Shown here one piece after another: positions 17,616 to 26,200 of a DNA stretch of 38,131 nucleotides. The stretch is from contig CACZBS010000033.1 in the NCBI GenBank assembly GCA_902779455.1, forward strand, positions 1 to 38,131, in the 5' to 3' direction. How positions within the stretch are numbered: the stretch's first letter is position 1; every line of letters begins with the position of its first letter. The position numbers were made by a program, and so were the translations under genes. The DNA comes from an uncultured Prevotellaceae bacterium (GTDB lineage: Bacteria > Bacteroidota > Bacteroidia > Bacteroidales > Bacteroidaceae). Under the pieces are notes generated by a model. It saw only the letters and a list, made by a program, of their open reading frames with translations. It was not told the origin of the DNA and did not search any database.

Positions 17616-17689
17616 TGTCGACACTTGGACTCGAACCAAGGACCCCCACCATGTCAAGGTGATACTCTAACCAGCTGAGCTATGCCGAC
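17616..17689 (-). tRNA. tRNA-Val (GAC)
   Basis: The minus strand folds as a cloverleaf: acceptor GTCGGCA with TGTCGAC (one G-T pair), T8-A9, D-arm GCTC...GAGT, anticodon stem TCACC/GGTGG with loop TTGACAT (anticodon GAC, valine), T-arm CTTGG-TTCGAGT-CCAAG, and discriminator A. CCA is not encoded. It is cotranscribed with the tRNA-Leu 17 bp upstream. Confidence 0.93.
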
Positions 17690-17706
17690 AATGTAATTTT
17701 TGTGCG

Positions 17707-17788
17707 TGCGCCTGACAGGACTCGAACCTGCACTTCGGGAGAAACCAGATCCTAAGTCTGGCGCGTCTACCAATTCCGCCACAGGCGC
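17707..17788 (-). tRNA. tRNA-Leu (TAG)
   Basis: The acceptor GCGCCTG pairs with CAGGCGC. The anticodon stem CCAGA/TCTGG holds loop CTTAGGA (anticodon TAG, leucine). A class II variable arm is present (CTCCCGAAG region), and the T-arm is CAGG-TTCGAGT-CCTG. The length of 82 nt fits a leucine tRNA with a short extra arm. CCA is not encoded. Confidence 0.92.
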
Positions 17789-17808
17789 CTGATGAGCGAT
17801 TGCGGGTG

Positions 17809-17840
17809 CAAAAGTACGCATTTTTCCTGAAACCACCAAA
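17809..17840 (-). promoter_or_regulatory. promoter of tRNA-Leu and tRNA-Val
   Basis: On the minus strand, TTTG (17837-17840) and TACTTTTG (17809-17816) are separated by 20 bp, an almost ideal Bacteroidetes promoter. It lies 20 bp upstream of tRNA-Leu. Confidence 0.8.
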
Positions 17841-17879
17841 TTTATTTGAAGAAAAGTTCATATTTTTCTAAAATATTTG

Positions 17880-17887
17880 TACCTTTG
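17880..17887 (+). promoter_or_regulatory. -7 element of the cobalamin operon
   Basis: TACCTTTG lies 23 bp before the first start codon. No good TTTG is seen 19-21 bp upstream. The leader is too short to hold a cobalamin riboswitch, so B12 control, if any, is not by that route here. Confidence 0.55.
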
Positions 17888-17910
17888 CACTGTTATTACC
17901 TATATTATAT

Positions 17911-18441
17911 ATGGAAATCATACTTATCAGACATACCAGCGTCGACGTTCCCCCAGGCACTTGCTACGGGCAGAGCGACGTCGACGTGGCCCCGACCTTC
18001 GAGCAGGAGGCGGCCATGACGAAGGCTGCACTGGCGCCCTATGAACCCTTCGACGCCGTCTTTGCCTCGCCGCTGAGGCGAGCCCGCCTGCTGGCTGAAT
18101 ATTGCGGTCATGGCGACGCCCAGCCCGACGACCGACTGAAGGAGATGTCGATGGGGGAGTGGGAGATGCGCCCCTATGCCGAGCTGACGGACGACTACGC
18201 GCGCCGGTGGTTCGACGACTACCTGCGGCTGCCGACGCCTGGCGGCGAGAGCTTCCCCATGCTGCGCCGGCGGGTCGGCGACTTCCTCGACGAGCTCCGT
18301 CAGCAGGACTATCGCCGGGTGGCCGTCTTTGCCCACGGCGGGGTGCTCGTCTGTGCGGGCCTCTACGGCGGATTGTTCCAACTGGCCGACGCCTATCAGA
18401 ATCAGGTGGGCTATGGCGGCATAGAGCGCATCGAGATATGA
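17911..18441 (+). CDS. cobC: alpha-ribazole phosphatase (histidine phosphatase family)
   Basis: This 176-residue cytoplasmic histidine phosphatase removes the phosphate from alpha-ribazole 5'-phosphate or from adenosylcobalamin phosphate, late in B12 assembly. It has the catalytic LIRHTSVD (His8), the FASPLRRARLLAEY segment, the acid residue region LKEMSMGEWE, and the second histidine in VFAHGGV. Phosphoglycerate mutase-like proteins share the fold, but the operon with cobU, cobT and cobS fixes the role. Its stop overlaps the cobU start by 4 bp (ATGA), which implies translational coupling. Confidence 0.88.
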   Translation: MEIILIRHTSVDVPPGTCYGQSDVDVAPTFEQEAAMTKAALAPYEPFDAVFASPLRRARLLAEYCGHGDAQPDDRLKEMSMGEWEMRPYAELTDDYARRWFDDYLRLPTPGGESFPMLRRRVGDFLDELRQQDYRRVAVFAHGGVLVCAGLYGGLFQLADAYQNQVGYGGIERIEI

Positions 18442-18959
18442 AGGAGAGCCGCGTCATACTCATCACGGGCGGACAGCGCTCAGGCAAGAGCGAATATGCC
18501 GAGCAGATGGCCTTGGGGCTGGCTGCCGACCCCGTCTACATGGCCACGGCCCGCGTCTGGGACGACGAGTTCCGCGAGCGGGTGAGGCGCCATCAGGAGC
18601 GCCGCGGCCCCCAGTGGACCAACATCGAGGAGCCCATGTGGCTCAGCCAGCACGACGTCGCGGGGCGTGTGGTGGTCGTCGACTGCATCACGCTCTGGCT
18701 GACCAACTTCTTCTTCTTTGAAGACGACAACGACGTCGCCCGGGCCCTGCAGCAAGCCAAGGACGAGTTCGACCGCCTGGTCAGCCAGCCCGGCGCGACG
18801 TTCATCTTCGTGACCAACGAGATCGGCCTTGGCGGCGTCAGCGAGAATGCCCTGCAGCGGCGTTTCACCGACCTGCAGGGATGGATGAACCAGTATGTCG
18901 CGCGTCGGGCCGACGAGGTCGTGCTCATGGTGAGCGGCATCAGTATCAAAGTGAAATAG
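18438..18959 (+). CDS. cobU: adenosylcobinamide kinase / adenosylcobinamide-phosphate guanylyltransferase
   Basis: This 173-residue bifunctional enzyme phosphorylates adenosylcobinamide and then converts it to the GDP form. The P-loop GGQRSGKSEYAE is at residues 11-22. YMATARVWDDEFRERVRRHQERR carries the guanylylated-histidine helix, followed by VVVDCITLWLTN and FVTNEIGLGGV, all standard for CobU. A run of Phe after LTN (FFFFEDDND) is slightly unusual. The length is normal. It overlaps cobC and lies 16 bp before cobT. Confidence 0.94.
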   Translation: MKESRVILITGGQRSGKSEYAEQMALGLAADPVYMATARVWDDEFRERVRRHQERRGPQWTNIEEPMWLSQHDVAGRVVVVDCITLWLTNFFFFEDDNDVARALQQAKDEFDRLVSQPGATFIFVTNEIGLGGVSENALQRRFTDLQGWMNQYVARRADEVVLMVSGISIKVK

Positions 18960-18975
18960 AAACATTTACGTGAAA

Positions 18976-20019
18976 ATGAACTTCAATATCGAACGCCCTG
19001 ACAGGCGGCTGGCAGCTGACATCCAGCGCCATATCGACAACCTGAACAAACCCAAGGGCTCGCTCGGACGACTCGAGGAGCTGGCCCTGCAGATATGCCT
19101 CGTCCAGCAGACGCTCAGCCCCACGCTGCAGCACCCCTGCCACCTGCTGCTGGGAGGCGACCACGGCATCGAGCGCGAGGGCGTCAGCCTGTCGCCCCGT
19201 GAGGTCACGTGGCAGCAGATGATCAACTTCACGCGTGGGGGTGGCGGCTGCAACATGTTCTGCCGTCAGCACGGCTTCCACCTGCGCATCGTCGACGTGG
19301 GCGTCGACCATGACCTCTCGGGCGTGGAGGGCATCACAGACCGCAAGGTGAGGCGCGGCACCCGCAACTTCCTCTATGAGCCCGCCATGACGGAGGCCGA
19401 ATATGAGCAGACGCTCGCCATCGGCGCCGCGCTCGTCGACGACTGCGCCGCTGAGGGCTGTAATGTCGTCAGCATCGGTGAGATGGGCATCGCCAACACG
19501 TCGCCGTCGAGCATCTGGATGAGCCTCTTCGGAGGCATCCCCCTGAGCGAGTGCATAGGGGCCGGCTCAGGGCTCGACGAGGCCGGCATCCGCCATAAGC
19601 AGGACGTGCTGACGAGGGCCGTGGCCACCTATCCGATGTTCAGCTTCGGCTTCACGGCGGCCGACGCCATACGCACCTTTGGCGGCTATGAGATGGTGGC
19701 GGCCGTCGGGGCCATGCTGCGAGCCGCTGAGCGCCGCATGCTCGTGCTCGTCGACGGATTCATCATGACGGCCTGCGCGCTGGCTGCCGTGCGACTCTGT
19801 CCTGCCGCACAGGACTACATGATCTTCACCCACTGCGGCGACGAGAGTGGCCATCAGCGCCTGCTCGACGTGCTTGGCGCCCGTCCGCTGCTCCGCCTGG
19901 GCCTGCGGCTGGGTGAGGGCACGGGTGCCCTCTGCGCCTATCCGCTGGTCGACTCGGCCGTGCGCATGGTGAACGAGATGAACACCTTCGACAAGGCGGC
20001 CATCACGAAATACTTTTGA
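18976..20019 (+). CDS. cobT: nicotinate-nucleotide--dimethylbenzimidazole phosphoribosyltransferase
   Basis: CobT activates the lower-ligand base by making alpha-ribazole phosphate from nicotinate mononucleotide. I chose the ATG at 18976; an in-frame GTG six bases upstream is possible. Motifs include NKPKGSLGRLEELA near the N-terminus, LLGGDHGIEREGVS, SIGEMGIANTS, GAGSGLDEAGI, THCGDESGHQ and LRLGEGTGA near the C-terminus with the catalytic Glu. The 347-residue length is typical. An array of heptamers starts one base after its stop, and cobS follows that array. Confidence 0.95.
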   Translation: MNFNIERPDRRLAADIQRHIDNLNKPKGSLGRLEELALQICLVQQTLSPTLQHPCHLLLGGDHGIEREGVSLSPREVTWQQMINFTRGGGGCNMFCRQHGFHLRIVDVGVDHDLSGVEGITDRKVRRGTRNFLYEPAMTEAEYEQTLAIGAALVDDCAAEGCNVVSIGEMGIANTSPSSIWMSLFGGIPLSECIGAGSGLDEAGIRHKQDVLTRAVATYPMFSFGFTAADAIRTFGGYEMVAAVGAMLRAAERRMLVLVDGFIMTACALAAVRLCPAAQDYMIFTHCGDESGHQRLLDVLGARPLLRLGLRLGEGTGALCAYPLVDSAVRMVNEMNTFDKAAITKYF

Positions 20020-20020
20020 T

Positions 20021-20265
20021 AATGTACAATGGATAATGTACAATGTACAATGGATAATGTACAATGTACAATGTACAATGGATAATGTACAATGTACAAT
20101 GAATAATGTACAATGTACAATGAATAATGTACAATGTACAATGAATAATGTACAATGAACAATGAATAATGTACAATGAACAATGAATAATGTACAATGA
20201 ACAATGAACAATGAACAATGAATAATGTACAATGAACTATTAACTATAAACTATGAACTATAAAC
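20021..20265 (+). repeat. heptamer array (31 AATGnnn units, then 4 TATnAAC units)
   Basis: From 20021 to 20237 there are exactly 31 contiguous 7-bp units, each AATG plus TAC, GAT, AAT or AAC, with no break in phase. Four more 7-bp units of the form TATnAAC follow to 20265. The last two carry the cobS start codon and its first codons. The array fills the whole cobT-cobS gap. Because 7 is not a multiple of 3, all three minus-strand frames are open through it and give spurious repeat peptides. Confidence 0.95.
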
Positions 20266-21011
20266 TGATCGACCGCCCCTGGGCCGCATTTATCTATTTC
20301 ACACGCCTGCCACTATGGCGCATCCACCAGCCCTCACGCGAGAGCTACGACAGCGTCGTCGAGTGGTGGCCGCTCGTAGGATGGCTCACGGGCGGACTCA
20401 TGGCCGCTACGCTCTACTTCGGCTCGATGGTCTTCCCAACGGCCGTGGCCGTCGTGCTGGCCATTGTCGTGCGCATGCTCACCACGGGTGCCCTCCACGA
20501 GGACGGACTGGCCGACTTCGTCGACGGATTCGGTGGCGGAGGCAACAACCGCCAGCGCATCCTCGACATCATGAAGGACTCTCACATCGGCACCTACGGC
20601 GTGCTGGCGCTCGTCGTCTACGTCCTGCTGCTCTTCTGCTGCCTCTATGCCATGCCGACGCGACTGGCTGCCCTGTGCATCCTCGCCGCCGACCCCTACA
20701 GCAAGATGGCCACCAGCCAGCTGGTCATGATGATGCCCTATGCGCGGACGGCCGAACAGGCTAAGTCGAAGATCGTCTACCGTCGTCCCTCCACGACGGC
20801 CGGCATCCTGCTGGCCCTGCAGGGGCTGCTGCCGATGGCCCTGCTCATCTGGCAGACTGACGTCGCCTGGGAGCTCGTCATCTTCATCCCCGCCCTCGTC
20901 ATGTATTTCCTCTACATGCTCATATGGCGACGGCTGGGCGGATACACAGGCGACTGCTGCGGCGCCGTCTGCCTGCTTGTCGAGCTGACGGTTTATCTCA
21001 TGGCATGCTAA
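20253..21011 (+). CDS. cobS: adenosylcobinamide-GDP ribazoletransferase (cobalamin synthase)
   Basis: CobS is an integral membrane enzyme that joins GDP-cobinamide to alpha-ribazole, the last joining step of B12 synthesis. Family motifs are FIYFTRLP near the start, WWPLVGWLTGG, LHEDGLADFVDGFGGG (the conserved acidic, metal-binding motif), RILDIMKDSHIGTYGV and GGYTGDCCGA near the end. Several hydrophobic helices are visible and the length of 252 residues is typical. The first codons (Met-Asn-Tyr-Lys) come from the repeat array upstream. The start at 20253 is right for family length, and no better one lies downstream. Confidence 0.93.
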   Translation: MNYKLIDRPWAAFIYFTRLPLWRIHQPSRESYDSVVEWWPLVGWLTGGLMAATLYFGSMVFPTAVAVVLAIVVRMLTTGALHEDGLADFVDGFGGGGNNRQRILDIMKDSHIGTYGVLALVVYVLLLFCCLYAMPTRLAALCILAADPYSKMATSQLVMMMPYARTAEQAKSKIVYRRPSTTAGILLALQGLLPMALLIWQTDVAWELVIFIPALVMYFLYMLIWRRLGGYTGDCCGAVCLLVELTVYLMAC

Positions 21012-21044
21012 ACACACGCCCTCACTCTTCACTATCAATACACT

Positions 21045-21836
21045 ATGTTAACAGACGGAAAATACAGACACACTTACACAGCGACGGCATCCGACATCAC
21101 GCCAACGTACAGGCTTACGCCAAATGCCCTGCTGATGTACTTTCAGGACAGCTTCGCGCGGCTGATGACCATCCATCATGTCGCAGCGTTCGACATCGTC
21201 AAACAGCGGCGGATGTGGGTCATCACGGAGGTGCAGATGGATGTCCAGCCGACAGTGACCTACTGGTCGGAGGACTTCACCGTGGAGCTATGGGTGAGCG
21301 AACTGACATCGCTCCGCATCTACTGCGACTTCCGCATCGTCCGCAAGCGCGATGAGCAGCTGATAGCCTCGGGCACCAGCCAGTGGAACATCCTGAACCT
21401 CGACACCAAGCGGCTGGAGCCGACGGATTTCCTGGTGGGTCAGCTGACGGTGGTGCCGCAGCTGATGACGGCCAGCCACAAGAAGATACGGTTCCCCAAT
21501 CCGCAGACGACGGACATGACGATGGACCATCGCGCCACACACCTCGACCTCGACTTCAACTTCCACGTCAGCAACCGCAGCTACGTCAGCATCGCCCTGC
21601 TGACGATGCCCGACGAGGTGCTGGCCTCGCAGACGCTCTCGTCGCTCGTGGTCCACTGGCTGCACGAGACCTATCTTGACGACAACCTGACGTGCCGCAT
21701 GTCGCGCACTGCCGACGGCGGCTACCTCCACAGGCTGACCAATGCCGCGGGCGTGGTGGTCTGCGAACTGATGAGTCGCTGGCAGCCGCAGCCTGAAGGG
21801 GCCGATGTCAGCGAAATGCTGGACAGGGCATTGTAA
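21045..21836 (+). CDS. acyl-ACP thioesterase
   Basis: This 263-residue cytoplasmic protein has the double hot-dog fold of the plant FatA/FatB-like bacterial thioesterases, which release fatty acids from acyl carrier protein. The N-terminal half reads YRLTPNALLMYFQDSFARL and RRMWVITEVQMDV. The second hot-dog has DLDFNFHVSNRSY, matching the family D-x-N-x-H catalytic pattern. It begins 33 bp after cobS and appears to share its transcript, with no obvious metabolic link to cobalamin. A hairpin follows its stop. Confidence 0.85.
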   Translation: MLTDGKYRHTYTATASDITPTYRLTPNALLMYFQDSFARLMTIHHVAAFDIVKQRRMWVITEVQMDVQPTVTYWSEDFTVELWVSELTSLRIYCDFRIVRKRDEQLIASGTSQWNILNLDTKRLEPTDFLVGQLTVVPQLMTASHKKIRFPNPQTTDMTMDHRATHLDLDFNFHVSNRSYVSIALLTMPDEVLASQTLSSLVVHWLHETYLDDNLTCRMSRTADGGYLHRLTNAAGVVVCELMSRWQPQPEGADVSEMLDRAL

Positions 21837-21872
21837 ACCCTTAGGTTTGTTTCATCTGTCACTCATAAACCG

Positions 21873-21927
21873 CAAGGGCTGGATAGGCATCATAGCCATC
21901 CAGCCCTTGTCGTCTATTCTTTTTTCT
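21873..21927 (+). terminator. terminator of the cobalamin-thioesterase transcript
   Basis: CAAGGGCTGGAT (21873-21884) pairs perfectly with ATCCAGCCCTTG (21898-21909), and a T-rich run follows to about 21927. The remaining ~95 bp before the next hairpin hold nothing I can assign. Confidence 0.85.
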
Positions 21928-22024
21928 AAACCAACCTGAATTCGTCGGACTCACGTTAATTAGCAACTGTTTTGCAGGAATTAAGCTAAACTTAACCTAA
22001 GATGCTATGTAGGAAAGTAAACAA

Positions 22025-22058
22025 AAAGAGGATGTGCCTATTTTGACACACCCTCTTT
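22025..22058 (-). terminator. terminator of the giant-protein operon
   Basis: AAAGAGG-TGTG and CACACCCTCTTT pair with one bulged base, and on the minus strand a CTTTTTGTTT run follows. It lies just past the stop of the last gene of the leftward operon. Confidence 0.75.
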
Positions 22059-22091
22059 CACTATGAGGTCTGTCTGTCCTTCATTATGGAC

Positions 22092-22280
22092 TTAGTACCA
22101 GTCTTCTTCTTCATCCTCTTCTTCTTCATCCTCTTCGTCGTCCCAGATTTTTCTGTTACGATATCGGCTGAAGTTCTCATCAGTGTATTGTGTGGGGTCT
22201 GCACTGATAACCTCTAGTAAGCTGGTGGCTGTGCGCAGGGTGACGATGTCCATTCTGGGTCTTATATAGTTCTTTTTCAT
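22092..22280 (-). CDS. small protein with acidic C-terminal tail
   Basis: This 62-residue protein begins MKKNYIRPRMDIVTLRTA, a start shared in style by many short Bacteroidales proteins found beside surface or secreted proteins. It ends in a run of Asp and Glu (about 15 acidic residues of the last 18) closed by Trp-Tyr. The tail is encoded by an imperfect trinucleotide-like GAA/GAG/GAT repeat that could slip. There is no clear signal peptide or membrane segment. It is the last gene of the operon, 46 bp after the secreted 317-residue protein. Function unknown; a role in binding cations or a basic partner is only a guess. Confidence 0.6.
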   Translation of the reverse strand: MKKNYIRPRMDIVTLRTATSLLEVISADPTQYTDENFSRYRNRKIWDDEEDEEEEDEEEDWY

Positions 22281-22293
22281 GACTTTACTTTTT

Positions 22294-22328
22294 AATGGTC
22301 AATATTCAATGGTCAATGATAAATGACT
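22294..22328 (+). repeat. short heptamer array (5 units)
   Basis: Five contiguous 7-bp units, AATGGTC, AATATTC, AATGGTC, AATGATA and AATGACT, fill the gap between two genes. The last overlaps the stop codon of the upstream gene by 2 bp. They follow the AATGnnn rule of the large array at 20021, but the neighbouring genes run in the opposite direction. Confidence 0.75.
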
Positions 22329-23280
22329 ATCTGACTATGTATTTCCTGCCGTTACGGATGTAGAGGCCGGGCTTGAGCGTGTTGACTCGCCGTCCCTGCA
22401 GGTCGTATACGACGGCATCCGTGGCATCCGTTCCTTTCACCTCAGCGACAGCCGTCAGCGTGACGTAGTCGAATGTCACACCGCGTGCCCCGGCCGTGAA
22501 GTCGGCGATGTAGGCCCTGTTGGCGGCGATGGTGGTACCCGTGTAGCACCAGAATCCCAGCTTCTTCTCCCCGTCCTTTGTGGTGTAACCCAGGGTGAGC
22601 ACACTTTTTTCGGTCACCTCCTTCGGTTCTAGTGTTCCTGTGAACTTGTTGGCACTGACATCAGCTGTAGGCTTGGCAACGGTAGTGCCCCATGTGATGC
22701 TCTCACCGCTTCCTTTGACGAGTACACCCGTCTCCTTGGGAATCACACCGCCTGTGATCTTCTCCAGCTCAAGCTTGTCGTCTACGAGTCCCTTTGCACA
22801 GAATGCTGAGACACCGTCGGGGATCCTAGTGTTGAAGGGCAGGCATGTGGTAGCATAGCCCTCTTCTGTGAGCTTGCTGGTGATGGGGGCGGTCAGGTTG
22901 ATGGCATAGGGGGTGTTAGGATATCCCTGCACACCGTCGACCGTATAGGTAAGCCCTTGGTCCACCTCGATGACGCCACCGCGGACAAAGACTCTGAAAT
23001 GAAGTGCCTCGCCGCCATTGCCCCACGCAGTGATGATGGCAAGGTGCTTATCACTTTTAATCGGTGCCTTTCCCCTTATCTCGTCGGCGGCATAGACTGC
23101 CACGATGCCTTCCTCCTGGAGCGTACCGTCGATGAATACCTGTGCACATACGGTCATGTTTGTTGAGCTCTGCTCTGATGCGGGCTCCGGGAACGGGTCG
23201 TTGTTCTGCTGTGCCTTCAGGCTGGTGCTCCCCATGATGAGGAGCGCCAGCAACCAGTTGAATTTCTTCATTGCTTTCAT
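22327..23280 (-). CDS. secreted protein with C-terminal sorting-type tail
   Basis: The protein has 317 residues with a signal peptide (FNWLLALLIMGSTSLKAQ). Residues ~35-130 (VCAQVFIDGTLQEEGIVAVYAADEIRG) form a beta domain like one near the C-terminus of its giant neighbour (VVAQVLVNGVPAAGIEVGVFDKEECR). A middle beta-rich region (~135-275) contains ATTCLPFNTRIPDGVSAFCA and GVLVKGSG. The end reads VVYDLQGRRVNTLKPGLYIRNGRKYIVR, the tail typical of secreted Prevotella proteins and possibly a type IX secretion signal. It starts 18 bp after the giant gene, so the two are made together and probably meet at the cell surface. The function is not known. Confidence 0.8.
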   Translation of the reverse strand: MKAMKKFNWLLALLIMGSTSLKAQQNNDPFPEPASEQSSTNMTVCAQVFIDGTLQEEGIVAVYAADEIRGKAPIKSDKHLAIITAWGNGGEALHFRVFVRGGVIEVDQGLTYTVDGVQGYPNTPYAINLTAPITSKLTEEGYATTCLPFNTRIPDGVSAFCAKGLVDDKLELEKITGGVIPKETGVLVKGSGESITWGTTVAKPTADVSANKFTGTLEPKEVTEKSVLTLGYTTKDGEKKLGFWCYTGTTIAANRAYIADFTAGARGVTFDYVTLTAVAEVKGTDATDAVVYDLQGRRVNTLKPGLYIRNGRKYIVR

Positions 23281-23298
23281 TTTCGTATTTTTATGTGA

Positions 23299-26200
23299 TT
23301 ACTTCTTTACTCTCTTCTGGCCGTCCTCGATATAGACACCCTTCTTCAGCGTAGAGCGCTGTACGCCTTCCGTCTGTCGGTATACTCGGCGGCCCTGGAG
23401 GTCATAGAGCATGCTGTCGCTGTCTTGCTGTGTAAGGGTCTCTATGCCGGTCGGCGAGACGCCGACGACGAACGGACTGCGTCGTGAGCCTTGGATGGCA
23501 TCGTTCTCGTAGGGGAGCGTCTCGTTGCATGCTGCAGTCTGGCTGCCGTCATAGACACGGAACGTCATTGTGGCGTGACCGTCGCCGGGGATGGTCAGCA
23601 CTGCAAGCCCGTCTGCATCGGTGACGGCTGCAGCCCTGCACTCCTCCTTGTCGAACACTCCAACCTCGATGCCGGCGGCAGGGACTCCATTGACGAGCAC
23701 CTGTGCCACGACAGTCATATTGCTGGGATAGAGGTGGCAGTCGACAGGCGCGAAGTGGCTTGGAGCCTCATCGTAGCTGGTCATCATTCGTGCACCCGCT
23801 GCAGAGACTGCCTTCGGATAGCGGAACGTACGTGCGTCAGTGGTCTGAATCATGTATCCCTGGCCGGGGACAAGCGACTTGAGGCCGCCGAACCACTCGT
23901 AGCCGTCGTACATGGCCGTGCCACGCTGTCCCTTCACCACGTCGCCGTCGCGAGGATCCATGTCGGCCATTGCGTCAGTGATGCTGATGGTCTGCGATCC
24001 GTTGTATGCCACCCAGTTCCACCCAGGGATGAGCGTGATGGGCGTTGCCTGAGGATCGACCTTCTTGCCCATGATATGGAGGTTGTCGGCCTGGCTCATC
24101 TGCACCTTGTACATCTCCGAGTTGTTGAGTCCGATGGACTGACCATACCAGGTGCCGTCGTAGTTCATCATGGAGATCTTCTTGCTCTTCACCAGTGAAG
24201 TGCTGGCTGAGAGGTCCTTGAACACGACAGGAACGGTCATCTCGTCGAGGGTGACGTTCAGCGAGAGCCAGTTCCATCCCTTGGCGAGCGCCGTGAACTG
24301 CTCCTGGATGTCGACAGCTGAGAGTATCACGGGAACGGCAGGCTTGCCGTACATTCTGTCGACTTGGAAGTTCACATCCTCGCTGGTGACGATCACGGGA
24401 TAGGTGACACCCGTGGAGGCATCGTATGCCTTGAAGGTCACATCCTTGTTCAGTTCGTCGTTATTGCCGTAGATGTCCATAGAGAGCAGGTGGCGGTCGT
24501 AGCGCTGGTTGTATTCCGGACGTGCCAGGCCTCGGCACTCGCCGTCTACGAATGCAGCCACGATGTCGTCGCTGTCCTCACTGGGCACACCCAGAATCTC
24601 AAGGGTACCGATGAGGATCATAGAGCCTTCAAAATCGTTCTCGTTCACTGCCCAGTCAGGCTCCTTACCCTTGACTGTGACGCGGATTGTCAGCGGCACT
24701 TCGATGCCGTCGGTGCCGGTTAGGTAGATGGTCTCCTCGTACTTGCCGATGGGTGTCGACTCGGTGACGGTGAAGGTCACCTTCGTCTCGGCCAGCGGAT
24801 TGGTGGTGCCACTCTCGGCGCTTGCCTGTAGCCATGCCGGCATGCCACTTAGCGTCCACATCTGCATGCTGCCGCCCTTGTTGACGATGGTAGCGCTCAT
24901 TGTACTGGATGTGTTAGCTGGCTGTTCTACGGCCAGTTCGTCATCCTTCCAGACAAGCTGCTTGCAGTTGACGAAGGCACTCCATGTCGTTGGTAGCGAG
25001 TAGTTGCCGTTGAGGTCGCTGACATCGCGTACTGTGAAGTTCAGTGTACAGCCTTCGATGGTGGCAGGGTCCTCGTCGACGGTGATGACGATCTTGTTGT
25101 CAGAAGCCGTGAAGGAGAATCCTACATTGGTCTCGACAGGCTTGGTGCGCAGGGCGGGAGCGTCGGGTGAGTAGGTCGGGGTAACATCTCCTCCGGCTGC
25201 CGAGGGAGCTACGATAGTAAGGGGGATGAGCTGTGCCTTGATACCAGTTCCCGTGAGGTCTTCGTCGTTGCCGTCGGTGACGATCTGGCTGTAGCTGTCA
25301 ATGGTTTTCTTCTCGAAGGGGAAGTAGGCCATCAGTCCGTCCTCTGTTCCCGTGAGGCGCATCTTCCGCTGTTTAGCGAGGAGGTCGGCATTCATGGATG
25401 CACTCCAGAGCCGCAGCTCGTCGATGGTGCCCTTGAAGGGCCGTTCGAAGGCGTATTGGCCGATCTCGTCGGACATGACTGAGGTGCGCTTAGCGCCTAC
25501 GATGAGCTGGTTGGTGTTGATGGTTCCAACGTTAGCGGCGTTGGTAGTGAGCACGCGCTTGCCATCGACATAGACGGCGGCGGCACCTTGGCGGAGCACA
25601 CTGAGAGCGATGTGGTGCCAGGCGTTGTCGAGGATGTTTCCGGCAGAGGTGGTCATGGCTGTGGCGTCAGCGTCGGGCGCGTAGGCGTTCTTGCCGTTGA
25701 GCTGCAGCTGTCCGTCGGTATTGACCCATAGTGCGACGTCGCCCATCTGCAGGAGCTGTGCCTCGGCTTGCTGCTTTTCGCCGCGCATCCAGAATTCGAG
25801 TGCGTAGTCGTCGTTAGGCAGGAGCTGCAGGGCGGAGGCTTCGATGCTGATGCGATGCTCTCCGTCGAGCGTTACGCCGATGTTCTCGTTGTTGAGATAC
25901 CAGTTCTCTGTGGGCATGGTCATGTGTCGGTTGCGTGCGTAGTCGCGGATGGTGGTTCCTTCGCCCTCGTTCATCTTCCAGTATCCGATGAGGTGGCGCG
26001 TGGAGGGACTCTTGGTGACGGAGCGGTCGGCCAAGGCGGTGGTGAGGTCGTGTGCCTCGTCCCAGAGCAGGAGCTCGTGGATGGCACCGTTGAGGCCCTT
26101 GCCTACGGCAAGCGGTCCGTCTCCATCGTACTTAGCGACGGGCTTGTCGTTGAAGAAGTGTATGGTCTCGCTGTCGGAGGCTACGGCAGCGGAGAGCTTT

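Noticed and set aside
17841-17910. Cobalamin riboswitch upstream of cobC
   Set aside because: The -7 element lies only 23 bp before the start codon, leaving no room for the ~200-nt structure. No B12-box-like sequence is seen.
19938-20232. Long open frames on the minus strand through the cobT end and heptamer array giving repeated FIVHCTL-type peptides
   Set aside because: They exist because a 7-bp unit without minus-strand stops is open in all three frames. There is no start context, and the peptides are only the repeat translated.
20021-20265. CRISPR array or a set of translation starts
   Set aside because: There are no spacers: the units are contiguous 7-mers. Use of the many ATGs as starts is unlikely because the second array at 22294 has the opposite orientation to its genes.
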